From the NCBI RefSeq assembly GCF_000621125.1, contig NZ_JHZC01000004.1, forward strand, positions 248,001 to 312,000: a DNA stretch of 64,000 bases, in the 5' to 3' direction. Positions within the stretch are counted from its first letter, which is position 1. Each line of letters starts with the position of its first letter. This DNA comes from Maribacter antarcticus DSM 21422. GTDB taxonomy: Bacteria; Bacteroidota; Bacteroidia; Flavobacteriales; Flavobacteriaceae. Shown here in pieces: positions 9,375 through 17,982 of this stretch. The position numbers were made by a program, and so were the translations under genes. The notes beneath the pieces are model-generated. The model was not told the origin of the DNA. It saw only the letters and a program-made list of their open reading frames with translations, and searched no databases.

Positions 9375-10343
9375 TTGAAAAAAAAGTTATGCGCTCTTCA
9401 AGGAATCGTTACGGTGCTCAATACTCCGTTTACAAGTAATGACAAAATAGACATGGCCGCACTACGTAACCATGTGAAAGAGGCAATAAATGCTGGTGTT
9501 TCAGGCTTTTTGGTCCCTGCCATGGCGGCAGAGGTTTATAAACTGTCAGAAGTGGAGCGAATGGACATGGTGGCTACTGTGCTTGAGACGGTCGCAGGTC
9601 GGGTACCGGTGATTGCCGGAGCGGGGGAAACCGATCTTTTAAAAAGTAAAAAGCTTTTAAAAGGCTATATTGGTTTGGGGTGTGAGAATGTGTTGTTTCA
9701 AATTCCGTTTGAGAACGAAAAACAGTTTAGAAAACACTTTATGGAATTGGCCGAACTCGAACCTGAAATGATTATGTTGCAGGATTGGGATGCCACTGGA
9801 TATGGTTTACTGGATGAATTGATTTGCGATTTGTTCACAAATGTAGAAGCTTTTCGATGTCTTAAAATTGAATCCGTTCCCGCAGGCATAAAGTATTCAC
9901 GAATTTTAGAATTGACCGAAGGCCGTTTGAATATAAGTGGTGGTTGGGCGGTAACTCAAATGCTGGAAGGTTTGCGTCGCGGCGTACACGCTTTTATGCC
10001 CACAGGAATGCATTATAGCTATACATCTATTTATAATTATTATGTGAATGGAAATTTTGAAGAGGCTGAAAAGTTATTTGCGCAAATACTCCCTATATTG
10101 GCATTCTCAAATCAACATTTAGATATATCAATTCATTTCTTTAAACGACTATTGTACCGCCAAGGTATTTACCCAACCGCAAATGTGCGAAAGCCGAGCT
10201 TACCTTTTGATTTTATACATCAAGAAATAGCAGAGAGGCATATTGATACCATAATGGAAATTGAGGCTAATTTAAAATCATCCATGAATCAGCAGTGTTC
10301 ACCAAGAACCGATACAGGAATCAAAATAAGTAATCCATGTTAA
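9375..10343 (+). CDS. DapA-superfamily aldolase/lyase with altered active site
   Basis: 322 residues with the (beta/alpha)8 pattern of the dihydrodipicolinate synthase/N-acetylneuraminate lyase superfamily: LQGIVTVLNTPFTSNDKID at the N-terminus, then GVSGFLVPAMAAEVYKLS in place of the usual GTTGE loop. The Schiff-base lysine is probably in FRCLKIESVP. The catalytic tyrosine motif (YNxP) is replaced by MLQDWDATGYG, so the reaction may differ from standard members. The start codon is TTG at 9375, giving MKKKLCALQG, aligned with the normal family N-terminus; the first in-frame ATG would remove the first strand. The gene overlaps the downstream phosphoesterase by 7 nt. Substrate unknown; a 2-keto-3-deoxy sugar acid is a reasonable guess given the neighbouring sugar genes. 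Confidence 0.8.
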   Translation: MKKKLCALQGIVTVLNTPFTSNDKIDMAALRNHVKEAINAGVSGFLVPAMAAEVYKLSEVERMDMVATVLETVAGRVPVIAGAGETDLLKSKKLLKGYIGLGCENVLFQIPFENEKQFRKHFMELAELEPEMIMLQDWDATGYGLLDELICDLFTNVEAFRCLKIESVPAGIKYSRILELTEGRLNISGGWAVTQMLEGLRRGVHAFMPTGMHYSYTSIYNYYVNGNFEEAEKLFAQILPILAFSNQHLDISIHFFKRLLYRQGIYPTANVRKPSLPFDFIHQEIAERHIDTIMEIEANLKSSMNQQCSPRTDTGIKISNPC

Positions 10344-11932
10344 GAACTTTTCTACCCATTATTTTACTCATTGTCACTATTTTCCAATTAAGCGCCCAGA
10401 GTGGGGAGCCCACTATTTTAATACAACCCTATTTGCAGGATGCTACTCCAAACTCAATAAAAATAGCATGGGAGACATCGTTTGGTGAGGAAAGCTTGGT
10501 GGAATATGGTACTACTCCAAAATTAGAAAAAAAGGCCAAGGGTGTTGCCTTTGACATAAACTTTAGTAGTGCTCGAATCCACGAGGTTAAAATTGAGGGT
10601 TTAGAACGGTTTACGGATTATTACTATCGCGTGAGAACGGGTAAGGCAGTATCGGATATCTTTCAATTTAAAACGCCTCCTTTTGCTAGCGATCACCAGT
10701 CTTTTAATATAGTGGCCATGAGCGATATGCAAATCGATCACAATAATCCTGACAAATGGTCTGAGGTAGTTAACGATGGGCTGCTGCAATATCTTAAAAA
10801 AGAGATGAAGGGAAAACTTCCTGATAATTTGGCATTGGTGTTACTCCCTGGCGATTTGGTAGAGAACGGAACAAACTATGGGCAATGGAGGAACGATTTT
10901 TTTAACCCTGCCGAGAAGTTGTTCAGTCAGGTTCCTGTGTATCCAGTATTAGGGAATCATGAGAAAAATTCAATATTTTACTTTAAATATTTTAGCCTTC
11001 CGGAAAACGGAACTCCCGCCTATGCGGAACATTGGTGGTATAAAGACTATGGGAATACAAGAGTTATCGGTTTGAATTCGAACGAAGGCTATAGAGATCT
11101 TAAAGAACAATATGACTGGTTGGAGCAAGTTTTGGATGCTACGGCCAAAAAGCAGGATATTGATTTTGTATTTGCCCAATTACATCATCCTCATAAATCG
11201 GAACTTTGGATTCCGGGTGAAGAAGAGAGTTCAGGTAAAGTCGTACAACTTTTAGAAAAGTTCAGTACTAAAAGTGGTAAACCAAGTATTCACTTTTTTG
11301 GACATACCCACGGCTATTCTAGAGGTCAGTCAAAAGACCATAAGCACCTTTGGATTAATGTGGCATCCGCTGGTGGGGCGATAGATAATTGGGGCGAATT
11401 CGAAGGCAGGGATTATGATGAATTCACCGTTACGCAGGACGAGCATGGTTTTGTAATGGTGGAGGTAGATGCCGACCCCCTTGATCCAAAATTCACCATC
11501 AAACGCATAAGCCGAGGGAACGTAAATGTTGCGCGTGATAATGAAATGACGGATAGTATTACCATTTGGAAAAGAGATCGAAAACCGCAAATACCAGAAA
11601 CCGTCTACCCAAAAAACCAAGCTGTCGATACCATGGGAGTCCTACTCAAAGCAGGTAAATTTAATAGTAGTGCCACCGGTGCTTTTCATGCAGCATCCCA
11701 TTGGCAGGTATCCATATTCAAAGATTTTTCGTCCCTTGAATTTGAAAGTTGGAAACAATTCGAAAATTGGTATTATGTAGAGAATCGACAAAAAAATGAT
11801 GACCTGACAGATGAAAGGACCGAGCGTTTAGATGACAAAACTATTTTTTTCTGGAGAGTTCGGTATCGTGACCAAAACTTAAACTGGAGCGACTGGTCTG
11901 AAGTGGCTACATTTAGAACAAAAGAAAGATAA
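10337..11932 (+). CDS. Secreted purple-acid-phosphatase-like metallophosphoesterase
   Basis: 531 residues with a Sec signal (MLRTFLPIILLIVTIFQLSAQ). Residues ~25-115 form a fibronectin III-like N-terminal domain as in purple acid phosphatases (LIQPYLQDATPNSIKIAWET, GLERFTDYYYRVRTG). The metallophosphoesterase core follows with its metal-binding blocks in order: SDMQ (variant of GDxQ), LLPGDLVENG, VLGNHE, QLHHPH and FFGHTHGYSRG. The last ~130 residues form another fibronectin-like module (FWRVRYRDQNLNWSDWSE). Expected to hydrolyse phosphate esters in the periplasm or outside the cell. It overlaps the upstream aldolase gene by 7 nt, so they are translated from one message. A second, distinct family member lies at 40839. 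Confidence 0.85.
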   Translation: MLRTFLPIILLIVTIFQLSAQSGEPTILIQPYLQDATPNSIKIAWETSFGEESLVEYGTTPKLEKKAKGVAFDINFSSARIHEVKIEGLERFTDYYYRVRTGKAVSDIFQFKTPPFASDHQSFNIVAMSDMQIDHNNPDKWSEVVNDGLLQYLKKEMKGKLPDNLALVLLPGDLVENGTNYGQWRNDFFNPAEKLFSQVPVYPVLGNHEKNSIFYFKYFSLPENGTPAYAEHWWYKDYGNTRVIGLNSNEGYRDLKEQYDWLEQVLDATAKKQDIDFVFAQLHHPHKSELWIPGEEESSGKVVQLLEKFSTKSGKPSIHFFGHTHGYSRGQSKDHKHLWINVASAGGAIDNWGEFEGRDYDEFTVTQDEHGFVMVEVDADPLDPKFTIKRISRGNVNVARDNEMTDSITIWKRDRKPQIPETVYPKNQAVDTMGVLLKAGKFNSSATGAFHAASHWQVSIFKDFSSLEFESWKQFENWYYVENRQKNDDLTDERTERLDDKTIFFWRVRYRDQNLNWSDWSEVATFRTKER

Positions 11933-12300
11933 AACAATACGTGCCTTAAACAAAAAACGCTCCACATTGTTGGCTTCTAAATTATAATCGCGACCATAAT
12001 TTTTAATCGGAACGGGGTTATAACCAATAACGAAGCTTGTCATGAATTGGCGACCAAGCACCTTTTTGAAAAAGTAGATTTTGAGGTGGCCCTAAGATAT
12101 TATCTCTGCGCATGTAAGTTTTTGCTTCTGGTAGTAAGAAGCAGCTTAGATACACTGAATAATCGCAAAGGTTAGGTAGCTATTCTGTTCAGCAATTGTA
12201 AGTTTGAGAGCTTTGGATCATTATGAATTAGAGCTTGTTTTGAAATTATAAAATCTAGTTTTTAATTTACTTGGTAGATCAGAAAGTGATTAACGGACGC
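11933..12300. other. Intergenic region between convergent genes
   Basis: 368 bp with no gene I can support. A short hairpin, TGCTTCT/AGAAGCA (12123-12129 with 12137-12143, 7-nt loop), may help end the convergent transcripts but has no clear U-tract on either side. A plus-strand frame of about 64 codons is open from ~11983 to ~12174 but has no ATG near its beginning and no recognisable family. Confidence 0.35.
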
Positions 12301-13470
12301 TTAATCTTTTGGTAGGTGCTCCAGTAGAAAACGTTTTAGATTGCCACCCATAATTGCTCTAATCTCAATTTCGGAAAACCCTTCGTCAATAAGTTTTTGG
12401 ACAATTAAAGGCAATCCGGTTACATCAATAGGCGTTGTGGCCGCTCCTTCAAAATCCGAACCTAGGGCAACATATGCTATCCCAACGAGGTCGCGTATAT
12501 ATTTCATCGCATCCACGATATCTTTGACCTCTCCTGCAATGGCGCCTTTGAAAAAACCGACACCTATAAGACCATTAGATGCGCTAATTCGTTTGATTTG
12601 TTCGTCCGATAAATTACGAGGGCTATCCTTGGTTCCTTTTACGCCCGTATGCGATACCACCGTGGGTTTTGTGCTAAGATTCAGTATTTCATCGATCATT
12701 TTAGGGGAGACATGGGCCAGGTCGATAATCATGTTCAGTCGATTCATTTCTTTGATTACCTGGTGACCGAAATCTGTCAATCCTTTCCCTGATATTCCAT
12801 GGGCCGATCCTCCTAGTTCATTATCAAAAAAATGCGTTGGAGCCATCATCCTTACGCCCTCATTATAGAGGTTTTGCACATTTTCCAATTTCCCTTCTAG
12901 GCAATGTGCCCCCTCAATACCCAAAAATCCACCAATAACCTTGGTATCGTCCTTCCTTAAGTTGATTAGTTGTTTAAGGTCACTTTGGGATGTTACCACA
13001 ATAAATTTCCCATCGTACTTTTCGGAATACTTATGTAAAGCCCTGGCTTGAAATTCGGCCCGTTTATATAAGCTAAACCATTTGTCGGGCGCTCTTCCCT
13101 GTAAAAAATTTAATAGGGTAATCATATCAAAAGTGTCTTCACTATTTTCACGAAAGTTCTGACCTTTTGGAGATTTTGTAACGATAGTAAATGCCTGTAA
13201 GGCCATATTTGCTTCCTGCATCCTAGGAAAATCAAAATGGGCAAAGTCCACCCTTTTAGTTATATCACGGTCCCAAAGCAAGGCGTCGCAATGTAGGTCG
13301 CTAATGAAATCAAGTGAATCGTAAAGTCTTTTAGCCTCTGGAGTTACTCGTATGGTATTGGTATATTGAACTAGGTTCGTTTCTTTCTCTAATAGGGTGG
13401 GTACGATTAAAATGGCTACTAGGTAAATCAAGAGTAGCGAAGCTAAAATATAAGGTAATTTTTTTTTCAT
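12301..13470 (-). CDS. Membrane dipeptidase, peptidase family M19
   Basis: 389 residues. An N-terminal hydrophobic segment (residues ~4-27) acts as uncleaved anchor or signal. The dinuclear zinc motifs of the renal-dipeptidase family appear in order: DLHCDALLW (HxD, residues ~58-66), FLGIEGAHCLEG (bridging Glu), DLAHVSPKMIDEIL, VVSHTGVKG and GSDFEGAA near the C-terminus. The family cleaves dipeptides, including D-amino-acid ones, and some members act on other amide bonds. It faces the periplasm or is exported. It is transcribed leftwards, 392 bp downstream of the ceramidase-like gene, so membership of the same operon is uncertain. Confidence 0.92.
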   Translation of the reverse strand: MKKKLPYILASLLLIYLVAILIVPTLLEKETNLVQYTNTIRVTPEAKRLYDSLDFISDLHCDALLWDRDITKRVDFAHFDFPRMQEANMALQAFTIVTKSPKGQNFRENSEDTFDMITLLNFLQGRAPDKWFSLYKRAEFQARALHKYSEKYDGKFIVVTSQSDLKQLINLRKDDTKVIGGFLGIEGAHCLEGKLENVQNLYNEGVRMMAPTHFFDNELGGSAHGISGKGLTDFGHQVIKEMNRLNMIIDLAHVSPKMIDEILNLSTKPTVVSHTGVKGTKDSPRNLSDEQIKRISASNGLIGVGFFKGAIAGEVKDIVDAMKYIRDLVGIAYVALGSDFEGAATTPIDVTGLPLIVQKLIDEGFSEIEIRAIMGGNLKRFLLEHLPKD

Positions 13471-13689
13471 CGAAAGGCGTTTTTTAAGTATATAATTGAG
13501 GTTTTAATTGGCTTTATTTTTTTCGAGGAGGAAAGCATCGGCAAAGCATGCTAAAGTAAAATGTATTGCAATCACTAATATAGAAAAACGACAAAACCTT
13601 TAGTTAGCTGATAGTATTATGGAACAGTATTCAGAAATCACAGGCAAATTTGTTAGCTACTTTGATTGAAGCGAATTTATTAGTAAAAC

Positions 13690-13729
13690 GCTGTTTTAAA
13701 AAGTTGCTTTGCAACGAATTTAAAGCAGC
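13690..13729. repeat. Nested 40-nt hairpin
   Basis: The outer arms GCTGTTTTAAA (13690-13700) and TTTAAAGCAGC (13719-13729) pair over 11 positions, ten Watson-Crick plus one G-T. Inside is a second stem, GTTGC-TTT-GCAAC (13703-13715). Such a compact two-tier structure is uncommon by chance in AT-rich DNA. It could be a REP/MITE-like element or a structured RNA end. Confidence 0.6.
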
Positions 13730-13740
13730 TAGTTGAACTA

Positions 13741-13761
13741 ATCCCGCTTTTTTAACGGGAT
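13741..13761. repeat. Short hairpin next to the nested hairpin
   Basis: ATCCCG (13741-13746) pairs with CGGGAT (13756-13761) around a T-rich loop. It lies 11 bp right of the nested hairpin and may be part of the same element. Confidence 0.5.
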
Positions 13762-13862
13762 ATACAGGTTTAATACCTCGTAAGCTTGCTTCGAAAATTG
13801 AAAAAGCTATTTTCCTTTTAATGCATCGTGGTCTTGCCCCGAGGTTTTTTACTAAAAGAACA

Positions 13863-15419
13863 TCACTCCAAATCTTTAATCACTTCGATCAGCGTTTTAT
13901 AAATTAAGGGACCTGTCTCCGGGCCAAGCGAATTTGATTCGCCATAGGTATCACCTTCAGCATTGTATAGATATGGTTTGCCGGTATCCCACTCGCTTTT
14001 GGGAATGATGTAGCCGATTTCGTCATTTGAAAGGCCTAAGTAAAATTTGTACTTGTCTTTTATAAAATTTTGAATCGGTGGGGTTTCCAAGGGTTGGATA
14101 TCGAATTCACGACCTTCTGGGGCCTCTACACCTCCAAATATGATTTCTGGATAAATTTCCCCTGGGATACTTAAAAATAATGCGGGGCCAATCCTAATGG
14201 CACCGACTTCCGTTCTTGTTTTAAAGTATTCGGGCATGCCTAATTTGATTAGGCCAATACCGCTTGCAATCTTAAAAGTAGTGTTGTCCAAGTCTGGAAA
14301 TATCGTTTTTGCCCGTACCGAAATATTTGAAGTTGTCAAGGTATCCCCATTCTTTCGTAGCGCTTCCAATGACATCATGGCAATTTGGTCACCGAGCGCC
14401 TTGGTTTTTTTAAAGGTAGGTTCGGCGTATTCGACCCCTGTAAATGGATTCGGAATAGAAATAGACGGGTGGGGTGCCATCAACCCACCAATTACTCCTG
14501 TAAAGTAAATAGCAACGCCGCCCAATCCGTCTTCCATCTTTTCTGTACCGTTATAAACCCCACTTTCTAAAGCCTCTCGCACATAATGTGGAAAATCGGA
14601 ACTGATCAACAGGTTTTGGCTCCACAAGGTTTCTGGATGATTAGACCAGTTGATTAATGTGCCTAGGGTCTTATCGTTTTCGGCATCTAAAACTTGCATC
14701 AAGTGAATACCAGGAGCTTTTACAATTGGTTTTCTTGTATCCTTCATAAGGGAAGCATCTTTTCCGGAAAGGTCTTCCGCAAATACCAATTTCGCAGGCT
14801 TTAGGTTTTTTGCTGCCTCAATTACCGCTGCGACTGTTTGCTGTTTTACATACTCCATTATTTCAGGGTTTACTCCAGAATTGAACATATTTTCGCCCCA
14901 AATACCTACCAAATCATTGCTTTCATGCGTGTGGGTGGAGGAAAGTAGGGTGTAGTCAATGCCTAAATCCTCGGGAATGCGGTTTCTGATATCGATCACA
15001 TCGCCATGTAAAAAGCCAATGGCATCCATAGAAATCATTGCGATACGGCTTTTTCCATCGTCCAAGACCATGACCCTTGACCATACGTCATCATGAACCC
15101 CTTGTGCTGGTTTGGCATTACTCATGCCCGCAATCCAAAAAGCATCAAATTCTCCATTATTATTGTTGTCATTAAAGGTGTCGCCATCGTCTTTGTTGTA
15201 TTTGTTATCTCCGTTAGCATCGTTCCAAGTATCAATGATTGTTGGTGTAATCGGTCTCTTTGCAAACCCAGCTTGCATAAGCTCCGCGTTTTTGTTCTTC
15301 CACTTTATATCGATGGCATAGCCAGGGTGTCTATCGCGCCAATTATAGATAAATAGGACACTAATACTAAGGATAACAAGTAGGATTATAATCCCGAATA
15401 CTTTAAATAATTTTTTCAT
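13863..15419 (-). CDS. Neutral-ceramidase-family protein 1, with EF-hand-like loops
   Basis: 518 residues with an N-terminal membrane anchor (residues ~5-26). The family N-terminal pattern is present: MQAGFAKRPITPT, then AISMDAIGF and the metal-binding LLSSTHTHESND (H163, H165), and later LINWSNHPETLW. An insertion at residues ~64-95 contains two acidic loops (DANGDNKYNKDDGD and DNNNNGEFD) resembling EF-hand/dockerin calcium loops. At the site where neutral ceramidases have the catalytic-serine motif GDVSPN, this protein has FTGVIGGLMAP, so ceramide hydrolysis is doubtful. The substrate is unknown; family members in carbohydrate loci may act on other amide or ester bonds. Its start lies 11 bp after the second family member's stop, suggesting one operon. 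Confidence 0.8.
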   Translation of the reverse strand: MKKLFKVFGIIILLVILSISVLFIYNWRDRHPGYAIDIKWKNKNAELMQAGFAKRPITPTIIDTWNDANGDNKYNKDDGDTFNDNNNNGEFDAFWIAGMSNAKPAQGVHDDVWSRVMVLDDGKSRIAMISMDAIGFLHGDVIDIRNRIPEDLGIDYTLLSSTHTHESNDLVGIWGENMFNSGVNPEIMEYVKQQTVAAVIEAAKNLKPAKLVFAEDLSGKDASLMKDTRKPIVKAPGIHLMQVLDAENDKTLGTLINWSNHPETLWSQNLLISSDFPHYVREALESGVYNGTEKMEDGLGGVAIYFTGVIGGLMAPHPSISIPNPFTGVEYAEPTFKKTKALGDQIAMMSLEALRKNGDTLTTSNISVRAKTIFPDLDNTTFKIASGIGLIKLGMPEYFKTRTEVGAIRIGPALFLSIPGEIYPEIIFGGVEAPEGREFDIQPLETPPIQNFIKDKYKFYLGLSNDEIGYIIPKSEWDTGKPYLYNAEGDTYGESNSLGPETGPLIYKTLIEVIKDLE

Positions 15420-15430
15420 GTTATTTCAAT

Positions 15431-16837
15431 TTATAATCTAGAATTAGTGAGTTCATTGGCTAATCTATATTTAAGTTCCATCAAATAATCGCCCATGCTG
15501 GGTCCATACCAGCCCATTAATCGTGGTTCATAGTTACCATAATAATAATATTTTTGGGGAACTATGTAGCCTAGATACTGTCCGTTAAAACTGGTCAGGG
15601 CAGAATTGTAGCCTTCCAGTTGCAAGGCGTTTTTTAGGTCTATACCATATTCCCCGCTTAGCTCGTAGGGCATTGTTATCCAAACTAAATTATTCAATCT
15701 AAGTCCCTGTAGATTAATAGATTTCATTTCGGGTATTAATTTGCTGCTCAGGAACGGGGAAATTCTTCGACTATCTGATACATAAAACGCTTGCAATTTC
15801 GGAATTTCTATATCAACTGTGGTAGATGCCATGGTAACAACGGAATCATATGTCATCCTTTTAAGGAGTACCTTGGCCGAATCTGCCAAGGTTTCGCCTA
15901 CGTATCTGGCCCTGTCAAATTTTTCGCCCTCACCTTTGTGGGAGTGGCTGCCTACCGTCCCAGCAAAGAATAGGGCCAAATCTATGTTAGCGTCCTCCAA
16001 GCTTCTTTGAAAATAGCCCGGATAATCGCCGCTGTAAGTGTCGTTCCAGGCCCCAATAGTTGTTGCATGTGCGGCAAAAATTCCGATAACCGCTTTTTTC
16101 CCGTTCTTCTGCTCAAAAGACACAAGATTAAGTCTATCATTAAGTCTACCGGTTTCCCCAATAATACGATTGCGAACTAGATTGGGTGTTCTAATATTAC
16201 CCGATGAAAAGCTTGCCGGTTGTTTATCTTTTCTTGCGTTAAGTATAAGTTGTGTGAACTTAGTACTAAGCCATGTTACAACCTCTGGCTGAAACGCACC
16301 GCCAAAACTTTTTCCTACAAAACCAGGAGTGCAGTTCCCTATACTGGAATGGGTATGGGTGGCCCCAAAAAAAAGCTGTTCCCTTGTAATTTCGGATTTT
16401 AAATTAGCTTCTACTTGGACAACTACGGATTCGGGTATTGAAACCATATCGGCGCTGATAAAAATGAGTTCCTTACCATTTACGGCTATTGCAATGGCCT
16501 TGGCAAAAATAGAATCATGTATCCCAATAGCTATTTTTCCATCTCCAAAACCTGCCAATTTAATGGCATTAAATTGGCCTTTTGAAGTATCGGGGGAGCT
16601 CTGTACATTACTTGGGGTAATATTTATACTAGCGAAACCTGCCGAAAGTTGGCCTTTGACTTCTGTCATATTCTTGACAACGGTATCCATTTTTTTGATG
16701 GTGTTCTTGTAATAGGAAGTCTCAAAATAAGGGGTGGTGTCAATAGTACTTGTGGAAAAAAAGAACAACAGCACTAGCAGGAGCCCCAACACCCCAAGCG
16801 TTCGAAGTAATCTCCTATGCCACTTTTTTGTTTTCAT
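15431..16837 (-). CDS. Neutral-ceramidase-family protein 2
   Basis: 468 residues with an N-terminal arginine-rich stretch and membrane anchor (RRLLRTLGVLGLLLVLLFFF). The family core is clear: LSAGFASINITPS, FISADMVSIP, FFGATHTHSSIGN (H161, H163) and IFAAHATTIGAWN. The region matching the ceramidase nucleophile motif GDVSPN reads FAGTVGSHSHKGEG, so the catalytic serine context is not conserved, although one serine is present. The ATG directly follows the stop of the upstream BNR gene (TAG-ATG), which implies tight translational coupling. Probably exported and membrane-tethered. The fold assignment is good; substrate unknown. Confidence 0.8.
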   Translation of the reverse strand: MKTKKWHRRLLRTLGVLGLLLVLLFFFSTSTIDTTPYFETSYYKNTIKKMDTVVKNMTEVKGQLSAGFASINITPSNVQSSPDTSKGQFNAIKLAGFGDGKIAIGIHDSIFAKAIAIAVNGKELIFISADMVSIPESVVVQVEANLKSEITREQLFFGATHTHSSIGNCTPGFVGKSFGGAFQPEVVTWLSTKFTQLILNARKDKQPASFSSGNIRTPNLVRNRIIGETGRLNDRLNLVSFEQKNGKKAVIGIFAAHATTIGAWNDTYSGDYPGYFQRSLEDANIDLALFFAGTVGSHSHKGEGEKFDRARYVGETLADSAKVLLKRMTYDSVVTMASTTVDIEIPKLQAFYVSDSRRISPFLSSKLIPEMKSINLQGLRLNNLVWITMPYELSGEYGIDLKNALQLEGYNSALTSFNGQYLGYIVPQKYYYYGNYEPRLMGWYGPSMGDYLMELKYRLANELTNSRL

Positions 16838-17920
16838 CTATTTGAGTTTTTTTGGGTCTATAACTACATATTTAACGGTCTTCCGATTCCAGGTATAGAC
16901 AATATGTACCTTGTCATCTTTGTCTTGTATTACCGTAGGATAGGAATACTCTTCGCCTTCCTCATCGGTTGTTTCGGTCAAGGGTTCTAAGTCAAGTACA
17001 CGATCCCACTTTTTACCATCTATGGAAAGGGCGATACTGAGCGGAACCCTATCTCCCCAGTCGTTGCCCGTAGGGTTGTAGACCAACAATTGCCGACCAT
17101 CTTGTAAGCTTACCGCATCGACGCCCGAATTGGGATTGGGAAGTGATGTAGCCGACATTTTGCTCCATGTATTACCGTTATCTTCCGACCAATTTTCTGC
17201 TACTACACTATTTTCGGTACGACTTAACAATTGTAGTTTCCCATTCCCATAATTTAAGATGGCCGGTTGTATGGCACCGAATTTTTCCGGATCGTTTAGC
17301 GGCTCGGTTTTACTCCAGGTTTCACCGTTATCAATACTTTGTTCTATATGAATGGTCCATTCCCCTGATGTGGTTTCGTTGCTCGAAGGCGAGATAATCG
17401 TACCGTTATCCAATTGAATGGGCTGGTTTTTTATGGGGCCCAAAATACCATCCGGAAGCATTATGGGTTGCGACCAAGTTTTGCCATCATCGGCAGAGGT
17501 CATATAAAGTCCCCACCATTCCTGTGGACTAGGACCAACCTTATAGAATAAATGTAACGGTTTTCCTTTGGGTTTATAGAGCACTGGATTCCAGCAGGGA
17601 TTGCGTGTTCCATCTTCTTGTAACCCGTTCACCACTTCTTCAGGTGTGGACCAAAATCCATTCGTATTTCTGGATAACCAAATGCCCACATCCTTGTTTT
17701 TTTCCTTTGTGCCGCCAAACCATGAGGCCACCACAACGCCATTGCTTATCTCTACAGTTGAGGCATGGCATTCGGGAGTCAATGCATCTGCTATTTCATA
17801 GATGAATTCTTGGGTCGAAACAGCAGGGTGATTAAGCGGCTTTACTTCGGGTAAATTTGTCAATTGTCCTTTGCATGAATAGGTAGATGCTAAAAGGGCA
17901 CATAAAACTAAAGATCTCAT
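16838..17920 (-). CDS. Sialidase-superfamily BNR propeller lipoprotein
   Basis: 360 residues; the signal MRSLVLCALLASTYSC ends in a lipobox-like cysteine. The fold is a BNR (sialidase-like) beta-propeller. An N-terminal block typical of the BNR_2 group reads ECHASTVEISNGVVVASWFGG. Four Asp-box-type turns are visible: SADDGKTW, SIDNGETW, SEDNGNTW and the shorter SIDGKKW. I do not see the FRIP motif or the three arginines of true sialidases in their expected setting, so the bond cleaved is open; related propellers act on other sugars or may lack catalysis. Located between an esterase and two ceramidase-family genes on one strand, it probably helps trim an extracellular glycan. Confidence 0.75.
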   Translation of the reverse strand: MRSLVLCALLASTYSCKGQLTNLPEVKPLNHPAVSTQEFIYEIADALTPECHASTVEISNGVVVASWFGGTKEKNKDVGIWLSRNTNGFWSTPEEVVNGLQEDGTRNPCWNPVLYKPKGKPLHLFYKVGPSPQEWWGLYMTSADDGKTWSQPIMLPDGILGPIKNQPIQLDNGTIISPSSNETTSGEWTIHIEQSIDNGETWSKTEPLNDPEKFGAIQPAILNYGNGKLQLLSRTENSVVAENWSEDNGNTWSKMSATSLPNPNSGVDAVSLQDGRQLLVYNPTGNDWGDRVPLSIALSIDGKKWDRVLDLEPLTETTDEEGEEYSYPTVIQDKDDKVHIVYTWNRKTVKYVVIDPKKLK

Positions 17921-17982
17921 AGGTTTTGTTTAGGTTCAAACGAATAAAATTAGGTTGTAGGTTAGCTGTCCGATTAAAGTCC

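Larger units (their letters stand above)
13471..13862. other. Intergenic region with clustered inverted repeats
   Basis: 392 bp without a supportable gene; a 16-codon open stretch starts at the ATG at 13619 but looks random. The right half holds several hairpins, two of which are listed separately. A further inverted pair, ACCTCG (13775-13780) with CGAGGT (13840-13845) followed by TTTTTT, could act as a terminator on the plus strand or be part of a repeated palindromic element. Confidence 0.5.

Noticed and set aside
11983..12174. Possible plus-strand gene fragment between convergent genes
   Set aside because: No start codon, no recognisable family; could be chance.
16838..17920. True exo-alpha-sialidase
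   Set aside because: The fold and Asp boxes fit, but the FRIP motif and arginine triad are not seen.
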